Shown here: positions 44,840-54,333 of the stretch, piece after piece
How the letters are laid out: each line of letters begins with the position of its first letter
Numbering within the stretch: the stretch's first letter is position 1
Notes under the pieces: model-generated
Told to the model about the DNA's origin: nothing
Database searches by the model: none
The model's input: the letters and a program-made list of their open reading frames with translations, nothing else
Position numbers and translations under genes: made by a program
From: Taeniopygia guttata
Lineage: Eukaryota > Chordata > Aves > Passeriformes > Estrildidae
DNA length: 64,000 nt
Direction: 5' to 3'
Assembly: GCF_048771995.1 (NCBI RefSeq)
Contig: NC_133024.1
Location: 4,531,001 to 4,595,000, forward strand

Positions 44840-44866
44840 TTTTTTTTTTTTGGGGGGGGGGGGGGG
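44840..44866. repeat. T12-G15 homopolymer junction
   Basis: A run of 12 T is followed at once by 15 G. Run lengths here are error-prone in sequencing and assembly. Confidence 0.85.
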
Positions 44867-44879
44867 AATCCTGGCAGTC

Positions 44880-45150
44880 TTCCCCTTGAATCCTGTTTCC
44901 ATGAGGCAGCCAAAGCTCCGTGCGGGAACAAGCCCGGGCCTGGCAAGGGGGGCGCTGAGTGCCCCCGCCCCGGGAAGCGCTCCGGCATCCTCCGGGAGCC
45001 GCCGCTGCAGCAGCACAGAGGTACCGGGGGGTGCTCCGGGGGGATGGAGGGGTACCCCAGTGGGGGAACGGGGGCACTCAGCCTCCTCAGCGCCGCTTCT
45101 CTCCTGGGGGAGGTCGTGTTTCTTTCCACGTGTGTCTGTGGGTCCCTGGG
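44880..45150. promoter_or_regulatory. CpG-rich patch upstream of ARAP1
   Basis: A short GC- and CpG-rich stretch with CGGGCC, CCCCGCCCCGGG and CGCCGCTGCAGC words, followed by a possible donor after CACAGAG (GTACCG). It could be an ARAP1 distal promoter or 5' UTR exon. There is no direct evidence of transcription. Confidence 0.35.
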
Positions 45151-45289
45151 CACACAGTATGGGGTGGGGGGGGGGGGTGCACTGGGGATACTGGGCGCTG
45201 CTGGGGCGGTGGGGGGGATTATGGATTGTTCAGCTGCCTCAGTGGTGTGGTCCCCCCACCCCCATTGGAGTACTCATACCGCAGATGAA

Positions 45290-45870
45290 CCCCAGTGTAC
45301 CCCAGCTCTGCCCCGGTACTCCCGAGCCAAATTCTACTATGCCCCAGCTCGCTCTCAGCACACCTTAGCTCGACTGCAATATGCTCCAGTTCACCCCCAG
45401 AATACCCCACCGCAATCCCAGTATATCCCAGCTCAACCCTGGTTCAATTCCAGTACGCTCCAGCTTCTTCCCAGTAGACCCCTGTCCGTCCCCGGCAGAC
45501 TCCCGGCACAATTCCAGTTCAATCCCAGCTCAACCCCAGCACACCCCAGTTGAACCCTGGTACTCCCCAAGTGCCCCCCAGCTGCCCCAAGCAGACCCTA
45601 ACTCATTCCCAGCACACCCCACTGAATCTCAGTGTACCCCAGTTGAACCCTGGTACTCCCCAGGTGCCCCCCAGCTGCCCCAGGCAGACCCTAACTCATT
45701 CCCAGAGCACCCCACTGAATCTCAGTGTACCCCAGTTTACCTCAGTGCACCCCAGCTCAATCCCAGTTCATCCCAGTATTCCCCAGCACACCCCAGCTCC
45801 TCCACAGTATATTCCAATTCACCCCACCACTTCCCAGCTCAATACCAGCACATTTCAGCTTAACCCCAGG
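45290..45870. repeat. CCCAGCTCA-type tandem repeats with a 93-bp duplication
   Basis: Irregular short units (ACCCCAGTTCA, TCCCAGCTCAA) run for about 580 bp. Within them a 93-bp block is duplicated, with copies at about 45551 and 45644. All plus-strand frames are open because of composition. Confidence 0.8.
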
Positions 45871-48382
45871 GGTGAAGCTAGGAAAAGGGACCCTGAGGGC
45901 CCAGCTGGCAGATTTGTTTTTGGCTGGGGATCTGGCATGTCCCTATTCATGGCCAAAAAACAGCGTCAGCTGTGGCTGTGCCAGGTCCCCTGCCAGCAGT
46001 GCCTGTGTCACTCTGACCACCACCAATAGCACCCAGATGCCAGGTGATGCTGGTAGCAGGTTTCCCTTGCTTTCCTCTTTCTCACTGCTTCCCAGTCTGC
46101 CTGGTGAAACCTAGAGCTTGCCCAGGGCTGTGCAGCTGGAACTGGGATGGTGGTTGCTTTGTCCTCCAGTAATGGCAAGCTGGTTCCATGGGACACCTTC
46201 ACACTGCTGGGGCTGTTGGGTTGGTGTTTGGGGTGCCCATGGGCTCCACCTGCACAGGGGGTTCCTAAGTCTAGCACCATTGCAGGGACAGCAATTTTAA
46301 TTTGTGGGTTCAGCCCCAAAAGCCAATTTTTGGAGTCACAGAGCTGAGTGGTAGGGGCTGGTGGCTATTCTGGGGTGCTGGGAGAAAGGTAGTAAGGAAA
46401 ACTCCTCCAAGAGCTTATGGTGGTTTTCTGGGGATGCTCCAGCAGCTACTGGGGATGTGCTATCATGGGCCACAGCCAGGACATCAGGGATAGGGATATT
46501 TAGAGCAATACTGAGGATGTGTTTGCTGCCAGAACTTAGCCTCAGAGCAAGGTGAGCCCTTGAGATTTTGCAGGTATCTTGTGGGAAGCAGGGAGTTATG
46601 CTCCCCCACACAGAGAATGATGCAGCTCCTGTGGCAGGACTCTGTGTCTGTGGGAGGTTTGATGCTTGAGGATGCTTTGCAGATGATTCCCTCAAATCTG
46701 CAGGTGAGGGAGAGCCTGGCTGTGTAGAAAGTCTTTAGCAAAGTGGGTGCACATGGTTGGTGGTCCCTGTACTTCTGTCCCTGCTGCTGCATCCCCTGGC
46801 TTGGCTTATCTGCAGGGCTGTGGTGGCCAGGGGGATCTGGGGGGTGGCCCTGCTATGGTGTGACCCTGCTGCTGGGGACAGGGCCTGTGCATGGGCTAGA
46901 GTTGAGGAGGTGGGAGGGCAGCAGGGCTGGAAAAGGGTACACCCCATCCACAGCTGGAGGGGTCACCCCTTCCTCGTGACACTCTCACTTCCCACTTATG
47001 GGAAAGTGAAACAGGGACCTGCATGGTTTTAGTGTTGGGTGATGGGGCTGATTTCTCACGGGGGGGAAGGAGGTGCCATGCTTCCCAGGGGACCCATCAG
47101 GGACTCATCCTCTGCAGCCAGGCTGTTGGCACAGTGCTCCCCCTGCCCCTCACCCCCCAGCATCACCAGACCCTGGGACACTGGGCCTCCTCTGGGGTGG
47201 CTGTGCATGTGAGGTTTGGCTTCCTGACCTAGTTTGCTGGCAGCTTCCATAAAGTGTGTCAGGAGCTGAGAGCATTCCAGTGGAACTCAGTGGGTAGCGA
47301 CAGCATTGCCAGATGCATTTACCCCTTTTCTGTCTGGATTTCCCCATTTCTGGTTGGATTTGCCACTTTTTTTGGACTGGATTTGGTCATTTGTGGCTGT
47401 ATTTGCCCCTTTTCTGTCTAGATTTGTGAGGCAGGCAGCAACACTCTGGAAGGGAATACTGTTTGCTGATAAAACTAATCTGTTTGTTGGTGCCACAGCC
47501 TGGGACATGTTTTACCTTCCCCATGGGGGAAGGGGAATGCAGGTGGTACCTTGGGGAAATGAGGAACTCTCAGTTTTCCTGCCTCCTTGTCCCTAACTTC
47601 TCACCCACCTTACCACTGCCCACCTTCCACCTCTGTGCACACCCTCCATCTGCACACAGAGCCAACTTGGGGCAGTTCTCATGTAGGAACACACCCTGGT
47701 GTGTGTGTGAGCCCCCAGGCCCCCAAGCAGGGGGCTGGGCACCCTCTGGCTTCTTCACATGAACCACCTGGAAATGGCAATTCAAGGCAGAGGGAGGAGG
47801 CTCCAGAGAAGCAATTCCACCTCTGGATTGTGATTCCGCAAGCTTGAACTTGATCCCTGAACAGCACCTGAGGGGTTTGAATATCATTTGCAATTTATTT
47901 GGCTGAGAAGATCTTGAAAATGAAAAAGCCTCACCTTCCCAGGAAAGACCTTGGGTGCTGCTGAGCAGATGGGCACCCGCTGAGGTGGAGTGTGGAAGGT
48001 TTGGGTGGGAAGGGGTCTGTGGAGTTCTGGGCGCTGTCCCGGAACCCTTTGTTTGCTTTGGGGTAATCACTGCTTGCTGAGGATCCTGCTTGGGCAGTTT
48101 TGGGGTGAGGATGTGGTGTTTCCAATTCCCAGCTGGACGGAGAACCTGCGGTAGCCCTAGGAGGTCTGTTGGAGACATCACATTGACCCCCCTGGATCCA
48201 CTGGTGACATTGGCCTCATTCTGGCTGGCTGTGTCCCCTTGTCTGAAGATCTCTCCTTAATTAGGCAGGAAAGGGTAAAAATTGCTGTGATGTGAAACTG
48301 GTTGCTCAATGCTGCTAGAGCTTGGTGGCTGAAGAACCCCCTGTTCCCACAGGTCCTTCCAGCACTCGGCTTTGTCCCCTGT
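45871..48382. other. Intergenic, nothing recognised except one short repeat
   Basis: No exon, LINE or LTR was recognised between the tandem block and the solo LTRs, apart from the short repeat at 47318-47432. Confidence 0.5.
47318..47432. repeat. About 27-bp repeat, GGATTTGCCCCTTTTCTG units
   Basis: Four degenerate units of TTTGCCCCTTTTCTGTCTGG lie in otherwise ordinary intergenic DNA. Confidence 0.65.
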
Positions 48383-49353
48383 TGTAGTTTTCCCCCCTCC
48401 ACGCAGCCCCCCAAAGAATCCGACTAGCTCAGAGATAAGGGGCTGAGAGGGGAGGAATACCAGGAGAGGGATAAATATTCAAAAGAGGCCCTTACCCCAG
48501 GGTGTTGGTTGGTACAGCTCTCTTTATTCTGTGGTGTCCATGGAGAGCGGGGCAAAAGAGAGAGAACAGGAAATCTCAGGGGTCTATATAGGTTTTGGAC
48601 AGGATGGGCTTTCCTGGCTCTCCGCCAACCCCGTTGGGGCAGGAAGGAGGATCCAGGGGTTATCTTGATCAGTGTCGGAATCTGTGGGTGTTGGTGATTC
48701 CCAGATTGTAGAAAGTCTCTGTCTTTCAGCCCCGCTGCCAAAGCAGAAGCCATAATTCGTCTGTGCTGTTTTCAAGGTTGTTTATTCTTGCTTATCTCTA
48801 ACATGTTCTGCTGCCCTGCCGCAGCTCTGTCCTGCAGGGCAGCGTGTGGGGCTCTGCCCTCAGTGGGATGGTACAAACATTAAATACCACAAACTACCTG
48901 TGCTGGATTTACAATAACGTGCCAATATCTGTCACCTACGTTGGACAGTGTGTCCCCAGCCTAAACCAATAGAAAAATGCCAACACCACAGTGAAACATG
49001 GAGGGCATGAAGAAGGAGGAAAAGGACAAAACACATCCAATTTCCTCCATCTTGTCCCCTCTGAACCCCTAATCTAGAAATCTAAAATTTTACTTTTGCA
49101 CCCGTGTCACACTTAATTATTACTGATATCAAAACTCAGAGCTTGTAATTCATCCTGTAAGATGGAAAACTCTTTTCCATGGACAGAGATCACAGACAGT
49201 GTCTCTGGGGGCTCTGTCCAGGGGGGTTCCTGACCCCTGCCAGGGTCCCAGACCTTCCAGGGCAGCCAGAGGGAAGCCCTGGATTCCCACAGATCAGAGT
49301 CACAGGGTCCTGGGGGAAGGGGGGCACAGGGTGCCCATGAGCTCACTGTAACA
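48383..49353 (-). mobile_element. Solo LTR (346 bp, endogenous retrovirus, ERVK-like), interrupted
   Basis: The LTR starts TGTTAC and ends CTACA on the minus strand, and is flanked by the same 6-bp direct repeat CCCTGT at 48377-48382 and 49354-49359. A TATATAG box and an AATAAAG poly(A) signal lie in the expected order. It is split by the younger LTR at 48673-49291; without that insert it is about 346 bp. A 6-bp duplication is usual for ERVK-type elements. No internal viral genes remain. Confidence 0.75.
48673..49291 (-). mobile_element. Solo LTR (619 bp, ERVK-like), nested in an older LTR
   Basis: TGTGGG...CCGACA ends on the minus strand, flanked by identical 6-bp target duplications GATCAG at 48667-48672 and 49292-49297. 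The sequence GATAAGCAAGAATAAAC holds the poly(A) signal. It inserted into the 346-bp LTR, so it is the younger of the two. A homologous copy lies at 51560-52176 in opposite orientation. No coding part remains. Confidence 0.88.
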
Positions 49354-51553
49354 CCCTGTGCCCACAGGAACCCTGGTGGGTAACAGCTTACTGCCCTCTC
49401 TGGGAATCCACAGGGCTCCATGGCAGCCACCTGCCTGCTTGTCCCCTCCTGTCCAGCGACCAGAGCTCGGCTTGTCCTGCTGCCCCGCTGCGCCCTGTCC
49501 TTGGTACCCGGTTCCTGCAGCAGGACTGCCGAGCTCTCGCTTCCCAGAGCTCGCCCTGCCTGCCTCTTCCTTCCTCTCCTGTGAAAGCCCTGCCCTGTCC
49601 TTCTGTCACCCGGGGCTCACACCGCCTCCAGACGCGGCCTCCTGGGCCCTCATGGCGGCTGTGGGCAGCGCTTCACCGCGCTGAGGCCTCCCAGTGCTGG
49701 CGGGGCCTGTGGTGGCGATTGCACCACATCCGAGCTCCACTCGGCTCTCCGGAAAGTTCCCATTGCTGAGGTGGCGTTTGAGGAAGCGCTGGGGCGGGCA
49801 CAGACCCCTTGGCAAACATCCACTGCGCCAGCTGAGCCACGGCAGGCCGAGGCTGGCCACCCGAGGGACCGTGCGCCGGTAATTGGCTTTCCTTGATTAA
49901 TGAGCCCACAGAGCTGGGGAAGGGGAATGTGGGGTGCAGGCAGGGTTTGCCTACATTGGAGGAGGAATTGGAATGGGAACAAGAGTGATCGAGTGGGTGC
50001 CAGACACCCAACAGTGCTCCTGTGCTGGATTGTCCTGGCTCATGGCCACTATTCTGGGTGCCATCGAAGGGACACGCAGGGGAGAGCTGTGGGATGGCCA
50101 CCACTTTATTACCTGTGCTTGGGTGCTGAGTGTGGCTCTGTCAGGGACACACTGATGACCCTGGTCACATTACTCGATCCCTGCATGTCGTTAGGGGTAA
50201 CATTGATTACCCAGGGGAAGCTGGAGCCACTGACAGGAGCATGCTCGCCTGTTACTTCCAGTCAGAGCCCTTCGTTTCCATGGCATACACAGCTCCTTAA
50301 TTAAACAAGCCCAGCCCTCATTAGTCCCCTACCTGAGGGCTGGGAATCCCATGGCCCTGAGAGAGTGGTGGGATGCAGTGGGAGAAGGGTGGGCACACTC
50401 CTGCATCATGGGGGCTCCTCCCTGGGTTAGGATGCTCAGCTCTGCTGAGGAATGAGGTGTGTCCCAAATACTCTGTTGAGTTGAGGGCATCTGGGGTGGG
50501 CTGGGGTAGCTGCAGGAGCCCCCAGAAAAGCAGCTAACACCCAAGTTTGGGTATAGAGTGGCTTGCTGAGCCTCTTGGTCCAGATAAAGGGGACCAGCAC
50601 CAAGCACCCCCAGATCCTTCATCCCCAGCACTGCGAGGGTGAGGGCTGTGTGGGTTTGGGATGGGGCTGAGGGATCTGGTCCTCATGTATTTTGGCATCC
50701 TGATTTATCCCCCCTGAGCACCAGCCACAGTGCCAGAGCGCTGGCAAACCCTTGCCATTCCCTCCTCACACCATTTGTCCAGCCTTTAAGTCTCTTACAA
50801 AACAGCCCCTGTGGTGTTGCCTAATCCCAGGGAGGAATGCAGTGGGTCAGCACTGGGAGGATTTGTGCTTGGCAGGGGCCACAGCCAGGGTTACCCCCTG
50901 ATCCCCAGCAGCTAGCTGGGTTACAGCATCTCCCTGTCTTGGTTTTACTTCTGGAATATCCTCATCTTGTTTAGCACAGAGGTTAAATGATTAATGACAG
51001 AAGGAGGGAACCTAGAAAAGGCCTCATGAATGATTTACTTGCTGAGGGCAAAGGACAGCAACGGGGACCTGCCAGCCTGGCACACCGGGGACCCCGCACT
51101 TCCCTCGTTGGAGTTTTGTCCTCATCCCTGTCCCCGGTCAGCAGCAAGGAGGGCCCTCAGCCACCCCAGATAATGCTGGGGCAGTGCCAGTGGTGAGTGC
51201 TGGTGCAGCTGTCCCTTCCTGATAGGTCTGTCCCACCACTGCAGCCATGTCCTGGCACAGCACCGGGGATGTTGGCACTGGTGTCAGTGGGTGACAGTGG
51301 TGGTGACTTCTGGCTCTAGCCAGGACAGGAGGAGATTTGTGGGAGCCCCATACTGGTGTCACTGTATTTCCCTCTGCTCCTCCAGAGCCAGTGCCCAGTT
51401 GGAGTTCAGCCTGCCTGTGCTGGTGTCACTGGGATGTGGTGACAGCAATGTCACCCAGCACCATTACTTATTCATTTTCAGTAATAGATGAGGGCTTTCT
51501 AGGTGAGGAGGTGGGAGAGAGAATTTTATTCCGATTCAGGGATTTTTGGGGTG
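49354..51553. other. Stretch between two inverted LTRs, partly CpG-rich
   Basis: Positions 49440-49880 are CpG-enriched and might hold an alternative ARAP1 promoter. The rest looks like ordinary intergenic or 5' intronic DNA. No exon was recognised. Confidence 0.4.
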
Positions 51554-51559
51554 CTGGTT

Positions 51560-52176
51560 TGTGGGAATCCAGGGCTTCCCTCTGGCTGCCCTGGCAGGTC
51601 TGGGACCCTGGCAGGGGTCAGGAACCCCCCTGGACAGAGCCCCCAGAGACACTGTCTGTGATCTCTGTCCATGGAGAGGAGTTTTCAATCTTACAGGATG
51701 AATTACAAGCTTTGAGTGTTTGATAAGAGTAATAATTAAGTGTGGCACGGGTGCAAAGGTAAAATTTTAAGTTTCTAGATTAGGGGTTCAGAGGAGACAA
51801 GATGGAGGAATTGAGTGTGTCTTGTCCTTTTTCTCCTTCTTCATGCCCTCCATGTTTCACTGTGGTGTTGGCATTTTTCTGTTGGTTCAGGCTGGGGACA
51901 CACTGTCCAACGCAGGTGACAGATATTGGCACATTATTGTAAATCCAGCACAGGTAGTTTCTGGTATTTAATGTTTGTACCATCCCACTGAGGGCAGAGC
52001 CCCACACGCTGCCCTGCAGGACAGACCTGCAGCAGGGCAGCAGAACATGTTAGAGATAAACAGAATAAACAACCTTGAAACAGCACAGACCAATTATGGC
52101 TTCTGCTTTGGCAGTGGGGCTGACAGACAGAGACTTTCTGCAATCTCAGAATCACCAATACCCACAGATTCCGACA
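51560..52176 (+). mobile_element. Solo LTR (617 bp, ERVK-like), plus orientation
   Basis: The same family as the LTR at 48673-49291: TGTGGG start, CCGACA end, AATAAA in GATAAACAGAATAAACAAC. The 6-bp target duplication CTGGTT is exact at 51554-51559 and 52177-52182. By eye it is about 90% identical to its inverted relative over one compared stretch, so neither insertion is brand new. No internal genes. Confidence 0.9.
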
Positions 52177-52307
52177 CTGGTTGGGATTGCTGGGACCAGT
52201 GGGAAGATCCTGGGTGCTGCTGATTTGTCTGGTGCTGCCAGCAAAGAGCCACAGGGGTCAGCCAGCCCTGGGTCCCTGTTGCTTCTTCCTTGGAGAAGGA
52301 AGCAAAG

Positions 52308-52346
52308 GCTTCAGGCTCCAAGCACTTGGTCCTTGGAGCCTGAAGC
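52308..52346. repeat. Perfect 15-bp inverted repeat (hairpin)
   Basis: Arms GCTTCAGGCTCCAAG (52308-52322) and its exact complement (52332-52346) are separated by 9 bases. It lies about 130 bp right of the solo LTR. Confidence 0.8.
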
Positions 52347-53593
52347 AAAGCCAAACTGTGTCAGGAAGTGCCAGGGAAGTGGCACTGTGGCCACATCCCA
52401 GCAGCACCACTGAGATGCTGTGTTTCGAGGTGCAGGGGTCATTGGCTGTGGGAATGATGCCTCAGGCTCAGCAGTGTCCAGTTAGTGCCGGGTTGAGGAC
52501 GAGCCTTGCTCGGCTGTGCACTTTGCACCGAAACCGCAAGCGCTGCTGAGGGACCTGCCTGAGTCACAGCAAATGTGACTCTGACGGCAGATCAGCCTGG
52601 CCTATTTACAGCTCCAGGAAATCCTCTGGCTCACTCTTAGCAGGTCTAGAAAAACCTCCAGCAAACACAAAATAAGATGGTGCTGGGGTCACTAGCAGTG
52701 CTGCGTGCGCCGGAGTGATGGGATCTGCCTCCTGCCTGGAGCCTGCCGAGACCGTGATGCTGGTGGGTGGGAAGGGCAGGGAATTCCATCTGCTGCTTGT
52801 TGGGATAACAGGGATTTGCCCTGCCAACAGCTATGGTGTGGGATGGATGTTCTGCTGCAGGAGCTGAGACACCAAGTGAACCCCATGTCCCAAGCTGTGG
52901 ATGCCACAAGGGCACTCTGGTAGGTGTGTGCACCAAGGGTGCTGCACAAGTGTTCTGCCAGCACTGCAGGGTGTGGTGCCATGCTAGAGCAATGCCAGGG
53001 ATGCACAGGGCTCTGGAGCTGGGAGTAATGCCATGGTGAGCATATGGTCTGTGAGGAGGGGTTTGATGTGGTTTGGTTTGGGGGCTCCAGTGACAGCACC
53101 CTGCTGGCTGTGATAGGGACAGCCCAGAAGAGGGGACAGCCTTCTGGATCCAACTGTCCATGTAACTCCATTCTGGCTTGCTGCTGTAAACCAGGGGAGC
53201 TGCGTCCTGGAGGGTGACAGCCCTGAGGTGCAGCCAACAGCTGCCCTGCCCTAGAATCAGGCATATTCAGGCATATTCCCTCATTATCCACAATGTGGAT
53301 AATCCCCTACTACTGCTCTGTCCCACAGCCCAGATGTCACCCCCTGGGCCCAAGCTGGGGCCCCATGGTGCCTTCACTTCTAAAGGGACGGCCTCTATGT
53401 TTTAATGCCTAAACTGGGACCCTCCAGCATTTCCACACCTCTGCAGCCACCCAGGTCAGAACTGGGTGATCCAGGGGACACAGCATGATCAGAGGGCATA
53501 GGAAAACCAGGTTGCTTCACTGGTTTTGGGACCCCAGGCTTCACCCGGTGTGTGTTTTGGGACTGATCCTGATCCTGTTGTGTCCATTCCCAG
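52347..53593. other. Upstream region of the ARAP1 coding start
   Basis: No repeat or exon was recognised. The ARAP1 first coding exon is probably preceded by an acceptor TTCCCAG at 53593, so this would be 5' intron. Confidence 0.5.
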
Positions 53594-53671
53594 GTCCTGA
53601 TGTCATCCTGAGCCTCGCTGGCAACAGAAGATGCACTGACTGCTGCAGGTTTCTGTGGCCAGCCCCCTGCC

Positions 53672-54333
53672 ATGGAGGAGGAGGGATCTCTGCCAGTGGC
53701 TGCCTGGCTGTCTGCTCTCCACCTCGACCAGTATGTGGAGAACTTCCAGCAAAGTGAGCTGTGGTCAGTGTGGGACTGCCGGGCTCTGACAGACGAGGGG
53801 CTCACCCGCCTTGGGGTGCTGCTGCCCGGCCACCGCCGCCGCATCCTCCTGGGCTTGCAGAAAGCCTTTGCTGAGACCCCACTGCCCACTGGGACTCAGG
53901 AGCCCCCTGCCAACAAACCTGTCCCCATGAAACGCCACATCTTCCGCCCGAGCCCTGCAGCAGAGCAGCTGGAGCCCCGGGGCCTGCCACAGCCAGGTGG
54001 GACCCCACTGCTGGAGCCAGAGAGGGGTGCAAGCTTCACCCAGCTGCCCCCACCCATCCCACCCAGGGTGGGCTGCCGGCCCCCCCTCAAATTCTCACCG
54101 TCTCTATTGGGGGACAGCCCCGAGCCCCACCCTGCGTCCTGCAGCCATCTCCCAGTCCTGGAAGACCCCTCTCCGCCAGCCCTTGGGGAGAAGCCCCTTG
54201 CTGACAGCAGGGTGAGACCCCCATTGCCACCACTGCCAGCCAAGCGACACCAACTGGAAACCAAGAGCCTGAAGGGTCCTCCACTGCCTGACCGCCCCCC
54301 CGTGCTCCCCCCCAGGGCTGTGCCCCAGAGGAG
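53672..54333 (+). CDS. ARAP1: ARAP1 coding exon 1 (SAM domain and Pro-rich linker)
   Basis: The exon has 662 coding nt, with donor AG/GTAAGG (phase 2). The SAM domain comes first, then Pro-rich sequence with three PPLP/PPIPP-type motifs that could bind SH3 domains. The 5' UTR part probably starts at 53594 after TTCCCAG. Confidence 0.94.

Noticed and set aside
48673-52176. One provirus with two LTRs
   Set aside because: The two LTRs are in opposite orientation and each has its own different 6-bp target duplication, so they are separate solo LTRs.
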